This document shows positions 13,493 through 22,756 of a DNA stretch of 64,000 nucleotides, in pieces. Below the pieces are notes generated by a model. That model saw nothing but the letters and a program-made list of their open reading frames with translations. It searched no databases and was not told where the DNA came from. This DNA comes from Osedax fenrisi. Taxonomy: Eukaryota > Annelida > Polychaeta > Sabellida > Siboglinidae. The DNA is taken from the NCBI GenBank assembly GCA_964019155.1, contig OZ025243.1:30365371-30429370 (forward strand), read 5' to 3'. The translations under genes and the position numbers were made by a program. How positions within the stretch are numbered: position 1 is the first letter of the stretch; the number at the start of each line of letters is the position of its first letter.

Positions 13493-15558
13493 ATATAATT
13501 ATACTTTATATAATTACTATGCTATATATTATTGTTCTATATAACGTTCAATATAGAGCGATCCTATATATATATAGAGATACTATAGTATCTACTTATC
13601 TAGTACTATAGTAACATATTTAACACACGCGTTACCCCCACACACATAGTGGCCGACATAATCTGCATAGAGACCGTGATGAACCCGCTGCAGACTAACG
13701 GTGACTCATACACGGATACACCGGATGTGGAGATGAGGTGGATACTGACCACGAGGTTAACCACGCGTGTCCTTGCTATCAGCGAGGACGTATCCTTACT
13801 ATCACACATGTGTTCTAATTTACGCGTGACGTGCTTTTCATATCGTTCATTTTATCACCTATGTTAAACTATTTTAATTACTATAGTAATTAATATAGGA
13901 TGAAAACAAATTATATTATTACTTGGTGTGTTTATGGTCTTAAAATGGGTATGTGTATAACTATTTTAATAAGTTATTATATATATATGTCAAACACACC
14001 CTTATATTATCATTTTTTTAAATATTATTTATGATGAATCCCTTTGTAGGGTATACAACGAACTCTAATTAGTTAAATATGTCCCTAAAGTAATTAATAT
14101 TAATGGAATATAAATTAATTGAATATATATTTTGATATATTTATAGATAATATAAATATATATATATGAATCTTGGAAAAAATAAGAATATAAAAATAAC
14201 AGGAAATAAAATAACAAGAAAAAAAATAAAGGAAAAAAAATAACAAGAAAAAAAATAAGGGAAAAATATATCAGAAAAAAAGTGAAGACAAAAAATAAAA
14301 ATAACAAAAAGTAAAGCCGATATCAGGCTGTATTTTTTGTTGTGAATTAATGCATCTTAAAGTAGATAAATAGACAAATATATGTTAATTATAAATGATA
14401 TAGAATGGGTATATAATATATATATATATATATATATACAATACGACTTTGGTCCTGCTACGCATATGTGAAAGTTTTTCCGTTATATATATCGATATCC
14501 GATATGGATATATTTTATTAATTGTATAGCATTTGTTTATTTTGTAACCTGATGTATCTATGGATATTATTAAAGACTTTTAAATAATATATATATGTAC
14601 TAAATATTTATCAAATAAAACATGACACGCTTTTAAAGGCTCATTTATGAAGCCCTATAAAAAATAAACTTTAGTAACATAAAACCAAACCAATGAAACC
14701 AAGAAAACCTAAAATATCAATGCGTACATAAGAATATAAATATCGCAGAAATGTCTATTATACATTTTCAACATTTATGCCCAAAATTAGAATGTACAAA
14801 TAATTGTATTAGTAAATAACTTTTAATTATTGATTGAATTAAATTTATTATTTTTTCTGTTATTATTTTTCCGCTTATTTGTATTAATATTTTTCCGTTA
14901 TCTTGTTATTTTTTTTCTTGTCATTTTTGTTAACGTTATTTTTTTCCAATATCCATATATATATGGAATATGGAATATAGGAATATGGAATATGATAATC
15001 GGAAAAAAATAACAAAAAAAATAACAGTAAAAGTAAAAAATGTAATTCAATCAATAATAAAACTATTAGGTTTTCTGAAATAACTAATTTTGATATTTGT
15101 TTTAATAAGCATATTGTACATGTTAAAAAGTATAATAGAAATTTCTGCGATATATGATGTTCTTATATATATGATAATATTACGGATTTATATTTTGGGT
15201 TTGTTTGATTTAATTAGTTTTGATTTGTGTTACTTGGTTTTTTTACCGCATAACATCCAACATAAGTCTTTTTAAGCGTGTACTTATCATAATGTATAAT
15301 AAGGAAATAATATATTGTAAAAAAAGGATAATAATATCCATGGATAAATATAAGGGTACCAACAAATAAATGCTTCAAAATTAATATAATATATAGATAT
15401 CGGATATTTTTTTTCGGTTTTTTTTGTTATTTTTTTTCGTTAATTTTTTTTGTTATTTTTTTTTTGTTATTTTTTTTAGAGATTATTTTTTTCCAGTTAT
15501 TTTTTTTTAAGTTATTTTTTATCCTAGATTCATAGATTCATATATATATATATATGAA

Positions 15559-15644
<86 letters not shown>

Positions 15645-16411
15645 TCTAGGATAAAAAATAACTTAAAAAAAAATAACAAAAAAAAATAACTTTTTTTTTA
15701 AGTTATTTTTTATCCTAGATTCATAGATTCATATATATATATATATATATAATATATATATTTATATTATATATATATATATATATATATGAATCTAGGA
15801 TAAAAAATAACTTAAGTTTTTAAGTTATTTTTTATCCTAAATTCATAGATTCATATATATATATATATAATATATATATTTATATTATATATATATATAT
15901 ATGAATCTAGGATAAAAAATAACTTAAAAAAAAATAACAAAAAAAAACAACTGGAAAAAAATAACCTAATATATATATATATGAATCAGGATAAAAAATA
16001 ACTTAAAAAAAAATAACAAAAAAAAATAACTGGAAAAAAATAACCTAATATATATATCTATAGGAAATACTAATTAGAATTAACTCTGCATTAAGGCGTT
16101 ATACTATAGTAACGTTATACTATAGTTTAGGTCTACCTACGACTTCACGCATAACCGCCCCGTTACGTAACAGGATCTACATATCTGGGCCGACGTACGG
16201 CTACGACGAGGACTTCAGCCGCAAGCTGGCCGAACACAGCCTCCGCTTCGAGCAGCGCCAGCGTAAAGCCGAGCGCAGTCGACACCGACCGATCTTCCTC
16301 GGCAACGTGGTGGGCGGTCGCTTCAAGTATCGTATGTTCGTGGCGGCCGGTACTTTGATCTTCTGCATGGTGGTCATTACGGTGATCAGCGTTCTGTACG
16401 GTAATACGTGA
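2667..16411 (+). CDS. unrecognised modular tail-anchored membrane protein (8 exons)
   Basis: Eight exons join in frame: 2667-2929, 3345-3487, 4636-4848, 5450-5551, 10286-10413, 12525-12687, 13650-13755 and 16174-16411, giving 451 codons plus TGA. Every junction is GT-AG and the phases agree (2,1,1,1,0,1,2). At least three units share a helix such as LVKRANDWLREN (residues 32-43), LVLRANF or LVDRANTWLREQ (211-222). Each is followed by a strand (ISNCETL, ITIESVSM, VVTNMQSI, IICIETVM) and then YFVRGLR, AFLVRVF, FLRVLRIAF or WILTTRIYI. A basic stretch (401-426) precedes one hydrophobic helix (427-448), and only three residues follow it. No signal peptide is evident, which fits a tail-anchored protein with a cytosolic body. 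I do not recognise the family. The start is uncertain: an in-frame stop lies at 2592, so the first exon begins between 2595 and 2667 or is joined to upstream exons. The introns hold LINE remains and palindromes. Confidence 0.72.
3129..3188. repeat. (AT)n microsatellite
   Basis: About 30 uninterrupted TA units in gene 1 intron 1. A shorter (AT)n lies at 2983-3020. Confidence 0.9.
3345..3487 (+). CDS. gene 1 exon b
   Basis: Acceptor CCCCTAG, donor GTACGT. It accepts phase 2 and leaves phase 1. It encodes residues 89-135, including the second RAN helix (LVLRANF). The minus-strand frame over the same bases is its shadow. Confidence 0.68.
3733..3760. repeat. perfect 28-bp palindrome
   Basis: CATATTCAATTATA is followed by its exact reverse complement with no spacer, inside gene 1 intron 2. 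Confidence 0.75.
4494..4625. repeat. CACGTG-bearing ~36-bp tandem repeat
   Basis: Four degenerate copies of a roughly 36-bp unit starting ACCACGTGACAGCCGACCAC, ending about 10 bp before exon c. Several units carry the E-box palindrome CACGTG; others have decayed to CATGTG or CACGAG. Similar CACGTGA boxes are scattered over 3896-4030. Confidence 0.75.
4636..4848 (+). CDS. gene 1 exon c
   Basis: Acceptor CACACAG, donor GTTAGC, phase 1 at both ends. It encodes the strand ITIESVSM, the repeat strand AFLVRVF and then a charged low-complexity linker rich in E, K and Q (about residues 191-201). Confidence 0.7.
4977..5068 (-). mobile_element. dispersed repeat family A, truncated copy
   Basis: On the minus strand it reads TTGGTGGAGACCTTTCATCC, then CATCCAGGAACTTAGATGAA, and ends at CCCTTCGAAGCC. 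Matching copies lie at 10878-11012, 17968-18112, 18474-18600 and 31604-31733. No coding capacity. Confidence 0.7.
5081..5144. repeat. (AT)n microsatellite
   Basis: Uninterrupted TA units directly beside the truncated family A copy in gene 1 intron 3. Confidence 0.9.
5333..5400. repeat. perfect inverted repeat, 30-bp arms, 8-bp spacer
   Basis: The left arm 5333-5362 (ends TGGTGTATACACGTA) is the exact reverse complement of the right arm 5371-5400; the spacer is TATATATG. It lies 50 bp upstream of exon d. Confidence 0.9.
5450..5551 (+). CDS. gene 1 exon d
   Basis: Acceptor CTCCAG, phase 1 at both ends. It encodes the third RAN helix (LVDRANTWLREQ) and the strand VVVTNMQSI. The donor GTTCAT is weak and was chosen because the phase fits exon e. 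Confidence 0.68.
5661..5822. repeat. imperfect hairpin, ~73-bp arms
   Basis: GATGATATACTATCTGAAAC near 5661 pairs with the end of the right arm near 5822, and the TACGGTAGGTTGGGACG part pairs across a short loop. Arms differ at a few bases. The loop motif TTACAAAAAACGCT recurs at 9138-9151, at the far end of the neighbouring LINE. It could be a fold-back MITE. Confidence 0.75.
5950..9060 (-). mobile_element. L2/CR1-like LINE, broken, antisense in gene 1 intron 4
   Basis: Reading the minus strand, endonuclease remains come first (TETWL, YGGGVGVLY, YRPPNNS; about 8720-8390). Then come GDFN and TDHHLV of the endonuclease (8384-8130), the RT fingers with NYRP (about 7300), the palm with FDTLDH, GVPQGSVLGP and YADD (about 7050-6780), and a long C-terminal domain ending at 5968. 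The order and motifs match L2/CR1-group ORF2. It is dead: stop codons interrupt the endonuclease near 8547 and 8510, and the frame shifts near 7152, beside a 10-bp direct duplication (ACTTCAAGTG). The plus-strand frame at 8737-8928 is its antisense. The 5' end is uncertain. Confidence 0.85.
9061..10285. other. AT-rich intron sequence of gene 1
   Basis: Remainder of intron 4. It has (AT)n tracts near 9745-9778 and 10013-10058, a short palindromic run around 9107-9137 (GACGTTCG and relatives), and no exon-like frame that I can support. Confidence 0.5.
10286..10413 (+). CDS. gene 1 exon e
   Basis: Acceptor GCACAG, strong donor GTAAGC. It accepts phase 1 and ends in phase 0. It contains FLRVLRIAF, matching the closing strand of the other modules. 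The other frame across this exon gives a basic, unrelated peptide and was not chosen. Confidence 0.68.
10455..10800 (-). mobile_element. LINE ORF2 C-terminal fragment
   Basis: The minus-strand frame contains RRLKFAGHCLRREDE, then GRRRGRPTDSYIKTLERDTG and LRAAMMNRDVWKSI. This is the usual C-terminal tail of RTE-like and related LINE ORF2 proteins, and the same layout (RGRPK...W) closes the intact RTE at 38549-41381. The copy is severely 5'-truncated and sits just downstream of exon e in gene 1 intron 5. Confidence 0.8.
10878..11012 (+). mobile_element. dispersed repeat family A, full-length copy
   Basis: It runs from TTGGTGGAGTCCTTTCACCC through CATCCAGGAACTTATATGAA, GTCCCTTCGAAGCCGCTCTC and TTAAGGCATCCATGATTTTA to AACGAGAGCCGATCA. 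The last motif is repeated at the end. Noncoding. Confidence 0.75.
11268..11920 (-). mobile_element. LINE 3' fragment with (ATT)n tail
   Basis: The minus-strand frame at 11920-11705 reads RTKPLFNYFGNRISSDWNKL and CETVSSFKALM, typical of the end of a jockey/CR1-type ORF2. An untranslated part follows (11704-11310), then a run of ATT units at about 11300-11268 that looks like the element's simple-repeat tail. It lies in gene 1 intron 5. Confidence 0.7.
12130..12179. repeat. imperfect palindrome
   Basis: TTAGCCGTATTAGCTGG pairs with CCAGATAATACGGCTAA across a short GC-richer loop, in gene 1 intron 5. Confidence 0.55.
12525..12687 (+). CDS. gene 1 exon f
   Basis: Acceptor ACGCAG, donor GTACGT, phase 0 in and phase 1 out. 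It encodes 54 residues ending in a helix (RLEKTKELFARVGEFTKQ) that appears to be a diverged RAN helix. A 32-bp minisatellite begins about 16 bp downstream of the donor. Confidence 0.68.
12703..13105. repeat. 32-bp minisatellite
   Basis: About a dozen imperfect copies of a unit built from GTACTTTATAATTTAAGTAC (itself palindromic) plus TATAATTACATT. It starts about 16 bp after the donor of exon f. Confidence 0.9.
13433..13487. repeat. (AT)n microsatellite
   Basis: Uninterrupted TA units in gene 1 intron 6. Confidence 0.9.
13650..13755 (+). CDS. gene 1 exon g
   Basis: Acceptor CACATAG, phase 1 in. It encodes ADIICIETVMNP and WILTT. The donor GTTAAC at 13756 gives phase 2, which the last exon needs. 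A later donor (GTATCC at 13790) would break the frame unless another exon exists. Confidence 0.6.
14165..15310. repeat. large diverged inverted repeat with AATAACA-rich arms
   Basis: The stretch around 14620-14770 (ACACGCTTTTAAAGGCTC to CAGAAATGTCTATTATAC) matches the reverse complement of 15130-15285. Arms are about 160-230 bp with many differences. The centre and outer flanks are runs of GTTATTTTTT or its complement AAAAAATAAC. Probably an old fold-back element in gene 1 intron 7. Confidence 0.6.
15400..16060. repeat. cluster of nested hairpins (ATCCTAGATTCAT motif)
   Basis: AAGTTATTTTTTATCCTAG plus ATTCAT, an (AT)n core, and the inverted counterpart ATGAATCTAGGATAAAAAAT recur three times as complete hairpins and once as a half. 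They are separated by AAAATAACAAAAAAA runs. The cluster stops about 110 bp before the last exon of gene 1. Confidence 0.8.
16174..16411 (+). CDS. gene 1 exon h (last, transmembrane)
   Basis: Acceptor GTAACAG, phase 2 in, stop TGA at 16409-16411. It is strikingly GC-rich. It encodes a charged helix rich in R, E and Q, then the membrane helix (FVAAGTLIFCMVVITVISVL) just before the stop. The minus-strand open frames here are shadows. Confidence 0.72.
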
Positions 16412-17967
16412 CCACGCCCCTCCACGCGCGTGACCACGCCCCCTCGACCTCGCCGCGGCCATCACCGATTGGTCGATAGGAAAACTTACACGATTAAGGG
16501 CGTGGTGTGACGGTTGATCAGATGGACATCAGTTAATACAGTACTTTAATACAACACTGGTATTCCATTCATCTGTCCATATGTTCAACTTTCTTGGCTA
16601 CAAACTTCACAACTAACTTTCTCTCATCGCTCACTTCCTCAATATGTGTACACCCATCCGCATTACTGCTATACGAAATACAGAGGAAACAATATATTAT
16701 AATTAGTGATCTAAAATTTCTTATCTTTCCAAGTCTTCGAAGTTATCCAAATCTGAACAAAAAAAGTCTATGACATCGTATATTGTCTATTCTTAAAAAA
16801 GGTATATCGTATATTTCAAAAATAATTTTAATTTATAATAAAATATAAAATATAAAATACACTTAATATTACAATTTCAAATATATAATTTTATTTTCTA
16901 AATTTAAAATTGTTTGAAAAATGTCTATCTTGAATCGACTCAATTTGAAAATTTAGATCACTAACTATAAAATGTCTATAGTACTATAGTACACACGTGC
17001 TATATCTTTGAAAAGAGTCACTAAAGGAATTACTGCTATTTGTGCTTTTATAAAGTACAAATAATCGCACATATTTGTTAAGGGCCCCATGCCCCGTGCC
17101 CTTAAGCAGACGAATGTTGTCATAATTATAAATGTAAATTTATATTTTCTTCAAATATTTGCAATTGCAAACTTATATATATATGTGTGATTGTTTGTTT
17201 GTGTAAGATACATAACAATATAATATAGATAATTACTTATCTCTACCCAGTAAATACACTCTTTATGATACTACATAATATATCCATATATCTAATATAT
17301 TACTTATATAGTTTTAAATATCATATATGAAATCTATAGAATGTATTTACTGGGTATATTTATATATAGTATCGCCTATTGAATTTATTCGAAAATGTCA
17401 TATGTCAACTTAATATATATATATGTGTGTATGTTTGTGTATATATGAAGAAATGATCTATAATATCTATATTTCTCGAATATTATAAATAAAATAAACC
17501 ATTATTTTATTTTGTGTTTTATTAACCTATTTGTGATAATAATTATAACATCTATCATTTACACGCAATCTAGATAATCCATGAATATAACTTATATAAC
17601 ATAAGCCTTTATAACCAATCTTATATTTTATAAATTAAAATACAACGTAATCAATAATTAAAATATTTTATGTGTTCACATAATTCAAGTAAAATAAAAC
17701 TACATTATATATTATTAGCAAGCACATGTCCTTGTTATTAGTGTCCTCATTCATAACTCCTAACTAAATAGTGTCAAATTGTATTAATCCATAACCCCTA
17801 ACTAAATAGAAGTACTCTTTATTATCCCCCATATAAATAACGTAAACTTATATTAAAATGATGATATTAATTATAACTCAAAATCAATAAATATATTAAA
17901 TATAGTTATATTAACGTTTGTAGATGATATATTATATAAAATGTATAGTTAATATATTGTTATTTTA
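16412..17967. other. intergenic, 3' of gene 1
   Basis: AT-rich with no supported gene. A short hairpin (TTAAGGGC ... GCCCTTAA) lies at 17079-17106. AATAAA-like motifs near 16836 could serve gene 1 but are not distinctive in this composition. Confidence 0.5.
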
Positions 17968-18112
17968 TTTTAGTGAAGTCATTTCATCCCATCCAGGAAC
18001 TTAGATGTAGTTTTCAATTATAACCATATGGTTCTAATGTCCCTTCGAGTTCTAATGTCCCTTAAGTCTCTCTTATGTTAAGGCATCCATGGTTTTGATG
18101 AGAGCCGATCAT
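17968..18112 (+). mobile_element. dispersed repeat family A copy (left arm of an inverted pair)
   Basis: It contains CATCCCATCCAGGAACTTAG, GGCATCCATGGTTTTGATGA and GAGAGCCGATCATTTATAAA. An internal TTCTAATGTCCCTT is duplicated. It faces the copy at 18474-18600. Confidence 0.75.
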
Positions 18113-18473
18113 TTATAAATACAATATCATTAATACAATATATTCTAACCCGGTATTTAGCTATGATAAAACTGGATAAACTGGATGAAATAACACAACA
18201 TTTGAAAAGTTTGATAAACTTGATAAAAAAATACTTAAATCTGTATAGATGCAGTTTATTATTGTAATGGTAGATGATAAATACGAGAATAATATAAATA
18301 TGATATAGGATAGTATTGGGTAGTAAACATTTATACTAGGTACATAGAAGGTTGTATGCATCAGATTGTATTAACAAAGGTTAGTAATTTGAAATAACTG
18401 TTAGTTTAAAGAAATTAATATATCAATTAAAATAATATTTAGAATTGATCTACTATAAATTTAAATAATAAAT
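18113..18473. other. AT-rich spacer between inverted family A copies
   Basis: No coding potential; only low-complexity frames. It may be the interior of a composite element bounded by the two copies. Confidence 0.4.
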
Positions 18474-18600
18474 GATCGGATTTCATTAAAACCATGGATG
18501 CCTTAACACGAGAGCGGCTTCGAAGGGAAATTAGAACCATATGGTTATAAGTGAAAACTTCATCTTAGTTCCTGGATGGGATGAAAGGACACAACTATAA
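18474..18600 (-). mobile_element. dispersed repeat family A copy (right arm of an inverted pair)
   Basis: On the plus strand it reads TGATCGGATTTCATTAAAAC, GAGAGCGGCTTCGAAGGG, then AAACTTCATCTTAGTTCCTG and GATGGGATGAAAGGAC. This is the reverse orientation of the copy at 17968. Confidence 0.75.
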
Positions 18601-19404
18601 TAATAAGTCAGCTGCCAAATACATCTTGTTAGTACACTAATAATGTAGTCTCGATATATCATTTATAAATATAGTTTAAGAAGAGTAAAATGATGTAAAT
18701 GAAATAATTATTGTTAATGGATTAGTATATAAAATCAGATTAATAAATACTAATAATTTAGATAAATAATAAACTTTAATAAATAAGATCAGAATTACAT
18801 TTAGAGATATATGATTAAAGCAAGGGATATAAGTAACATATTTAAAATAAATATAACATGATAACACGAATGTTTATAACAATGAATCACAAACTCTACT
18901 TTCAATATTCTTACAATCAGCACCATTAAGTATTGATAAATGTGCAGTAAATATTTGCAATATAACAATAGAAATACTAGTTATATTAATTATCAGCTTG
19001 GCTATATTACACAACTTGTAATAACTACATATAATAGATGGAATAAATCATTTTAAACATGTTTTAATATTGTACTACAAATATTATCTATTATATATTA
19101 AATATTATATTAACTATTAACCACATTTTATAAGTAGGATAAAGCTAAAGTTTAGATTGTTCTAGACTAATACAACAAAAGATAAGTCAACTAGGTAGAT
19201 GTGTAGATTATGTACAATTCTATATCCTAAATATATTTAGAAGAAATATGAAATATAGGAGATGAGAAGATTAGAAGAACAAAGATATAAGATTGTTAAC
19301 GCAATAATAAATAGGTTTATTATCAATAGATATTTGATCTGAGTATCGTAAAAATCTACTCTTTTACTTATTAATTTACAGATAAAATCTTACTATAGTA
19401 TATA
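18601..19404. other. AT-rich intergenic
   Basis: I see no gene, only short low-complexity frames. Confidence 0.5.
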
Positions 19405-20642
19405 CAGTGATGGGCACGATCACGACTTTTCACGATCGCCGATCGTCGATCAATTTCGTCGATCATTTTCTAACGATCGTCGATCGTCGATCTTTTTACT
19501 CTATCATTTTTTAACGATCGCCGATCGTCGATCGTCGATTGTGTAATTATTTTGATCGTCGATCGCGATCTCGATCATCGATCGCCGATCGTGGATCTCG
19601 ATCGTATTATCATATAAGCGTATGAATTCCGGACTGCTGCATGAACCACTAATGATCCTCGCAGTACTCGCGAGTATACTCACCCATTCATGCCGTCATA
19701 TCAATATATTTATATATATACCAATGTATCTTTTTTACTAATGTAATCGTAATATTTTACCGCGTGAGACATGCAAGATCAAACAATACGTTTAATTATA
19801 TACTCTATAATAGAGTCTCTATGCCAAAAATTAGTCAAACTGTCAATTTCCCTGTGGTCGTATTATATAGGACTATAACTTTACGTAGGTTTAACGATTA
19901 TTTTTCATTTGAGTAGCCTATTCTATCAATAGTGCCATTATAGCAACAATATATAGGTAACCCAAAATGTAAGTTAAATTGGTTAAGTAATTACGTAGAA
20001 GAAAAAGATATGTTGTTATCTTAAGAAATATGTTAATAGACATATCCCAGATAACGAGGTTTATATAATTACACCAGAACAAAGCGAAACTAATTCAGAT
20101 GAATTCTATGTTATTGATGATAATGGACCATCCACTTCTAAATTAACGGTAGAAATAGAAATACTTAATTATATAAATAGTAAAAATACTAATTTAGATA
20201 TGCTAAATAATTATCCTATTATAAAAATGTTATTCATAAAATACAATTCTATACTCCCATCATCCGCGCCGGTGGAAAGAATGTTTAGTGTTGCTACCAA
20301 TATAAATAAACCGAAACGCAATAAACTAAATGATACTATCTTTGAATTGTTAGTTCTATTGAAAGCAAATTCATTAAATTAATATTATTTTATTATTAAT
20401 TTGATCCAATTTCAACATTTTCATAAATAAAACTTATTATTATATCCACTATTTTGTTATTTCTTGATATAAATATATATAAATTATGTTTAAATTTTTT
20501 TCACGATCGTCGATCGCGATCAGTTGCTGACGATTGTCGATCATTTTGCTCGATCATTTTCAAACGATCAAGATAACGATCAAGATCACGATCGCGATCG
20601 GGATCGACGATCGACGATCGTGATCGTGATCGCCCATCACTG
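19405..20642 (+). mobile_element. hAT transposon with transposase remnant
   Basis: The ends are inverted copies of CAGTGATGGGC. Just outside, AGTATATA (19397-19404) and TGTATATA (20643-20650) form a near-perfect 8-bp target duplication, the hAT hallmark. Both subterminal regions are dense in CGATCGTCGATC-type repeats (19415-19605 and 20502-20635). The interior keeps only the end of a transposase (20041-20382). At 1.24 kb it is too short to be autonomous. Confidence 0.85.
20041..20382 (+). pseudogene. hAT transposase C-terminal (dimerisation) fragment
   Basis: An open frame of about 113 codons ends in YPIIKMLFIKYNSILPSSAP then VERMFSVATNINKPKRNKL and a stop. The block S-S-A-P-V-E-R-x-F-S followed by K-R-N-x-L is the conserved C-terminal dimerisation motif of hAT transposases. 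The catalytic N-terminal part is missing, so this is a relic unable to act alone. It sits between the terminal repeats of the 19405-20642 element in the sense orientation. Confidence 0.85.
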
Positions 20643-20672
20643 TGTATATATTATATATATTATATATATATA

Positions 20673-20798
20673 TGATAACAATTTATTACAAAAAGGTTAC
20701 TTATAAATATAAATATAAAATATACATAATAATGTAAATAATTATGTATATTTTATATTTATATTTATAAGTAACCTTTTTGTAATAAATTGTTATCA
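20673..20798. repeat. perfect inverted repeat, 58-bp arms, 10-bp spacer
   Basis: Arm 20673-20730 (starts TGATAACAATTTATTACAAA) is matched exactly by 20741-20798; the spacer is AATGTAAATA. It lies 30 bp outside the hAT element. Confidence 0.92.
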
Positions 20799-21366
20799 CA
20801 TATTTATAAAAAAATATATATTTCATTCACAATAATATATTAAATTAAAATTAAGCATGCATAATGAATACATTATTTCAAGGTAAATATTCTGGAAAAT
20901 TCTACAAATATTGATATTAATATAGATATTTGTTATAAAATAAATAAGATAATTTATAAATATATATTTTCGTTTTATTGATTGATGGAGGACTATAAAA
21001 TAAAAATATATACAAGTAATTAAAAATTAATAAATTAATTAAATAAAAACTATAATACCATATTATTTTACTCAGAAATAAACTGGAATATAAAGTATAT
21101 ATTAAAAGGAATCTCAGTAATTGCACATTTGTATAAAACTATCGTATAAAATACGTACGAAGGACGGCGATCGTAATATAGCGGTGTAAATATAAAATAG
21201 TAAGATATAAAATAGTATTACGATTGCACTGTATACAATGTACAATATACATTGTACATTGTATACACACACACACACATACACACACACACCAACATAC
21301 ACATACGATTGCACACAATGATGACTCATCACACACACGAGAGGAACATAGGTGGCGCCACCCCCG
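20799..21366. other. 3' flank of the ornithine carrier gene
   Basis: AT-rich. It contains a CA-repeat (about 21266-21290) and a small palindromic TGTACAATATACATTGTACA at 21239-21258. No gene is seen. Confidence 0.5.
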
Positions 21367-21497
21367 CTATAACTCGGTGTGACCGGTTACGTAGTACATG
21401 TACTTCTTGGAGTACTCGTAGGCGCAGAACAGACCCCCGGTAGCGGGTACCGTGCGTAGTAGGGTGGGACCCAGACCTTTGTACAGCGCCGCCACAC
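21367..21497 (-). CDS. SLC25A15: ornithine carrier exon 7 (stop)
   Basis: Acceptor ACAG, phase 1 in, stop TAG at 21369-21367. It encodes [20 protein letters not shown] and the last helix ([13 protein letters not shown]). Confidence 0.93.
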
Positions 21498-21600
21498 CTG
21501 TACGGTGATAGTGATAATAACACACACACACTTTGTAGTGGACAGAGTACGGGTGTTACTGGTAATGTGCGATATTCACCTTATTAAATACTATATAACC

Positions 21601-21634
<34 letters not shown>

Positions 21635-22610
21635 TCAATGAATAAATCCTACGTTCGAATGTCAGAGATGAGAGATATCATCACATACAAGTTAGCGCCT
21701 TGTACCAGTTATAATGTTTACATGTTATGATTAACTTTGTGAAAGTATATCGTTCATTTTATGATATACAATATTGATTTTATATGATGAACATATAAGT
21801 TATATATATATATATATAGATTTAATTTAAACTATTTTTATATATTACGATAATATTATAAATAGATACAAAATTGTACTAATTATTTTATAAAAAATAA
21901 ATGGGAATTAAAATAATGATTAAATTACATTTACATAAATCTCATTGAAAATGTTACATAAAACAGAGACTACTTTGTTTAACCTTCAGTCCTGGAGATG
22001 TTGATCAACATCGAGAAGAAAGGTTCATTTGACCCCCCGACCTGCACCCTAGACTTGATAACATCGGTGGGGAACACAGCTAACCACAACGACACGCCCC
22101 CTATTGCTCCACACGCCATTGTCTTCAGTAAACCTTTGTGAACATGCGATAGGCATTAATCATAGAGAAAATATAAAACCCTATATAATAACCTATATTT
22201 ATTAGAAGTTTTTTGTAAATATATTATTCAAATAAATTACAACTATATAATCCACAATATATACATTTTTAAAGTAAATTGAAAAAATAATATGTTTAAT
22301 TATAATGATAATATATATATATATATGTATATATTTGTCTACCATTAATTACTATATAGTATGTTTACAGATACAAGCATTAGTCACATACTGGGAGTGT
22401 GAAATGTAGACCTAAACACTCTTATTGCTTGCAGTTAAAGCTTATCTTAGTTAATAGATTGGATGACATCTAAAAACACAAATGTATATATAATAAGAAC
22501 ACAAGTAGTAATACACCTATTAATACATGCACAAAAACACAGACATAGATTAAATGTATAAACATAGACAGTTGTATTGAAATTACCTGAATATGTATTG
22601 ATATATATGT

Positions 22611-22664
<54 letters not shown>

Positions 22665-22721
22665 TATGATAAATAAAAGTAACAACCATATTATAATGTT
22701 ATATATAGGAGAATAATATTG

Positions 22722-22756
<35 letters not shown>

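Noticed and set aside
13756..13789. Extension of gene 1 exon g to the GTATCC donor
   Set aside because: It would end in phase 0, whereas the last exon needs phase 2. The GTTAAC donor at 13756 fits without an extra exon.
16163..16465. Two minus-strand frames in GC-rich DNA
   Set aside because: They are antisense to the last exon of gene 1, which has the splice site, matching phase and membrane helix.
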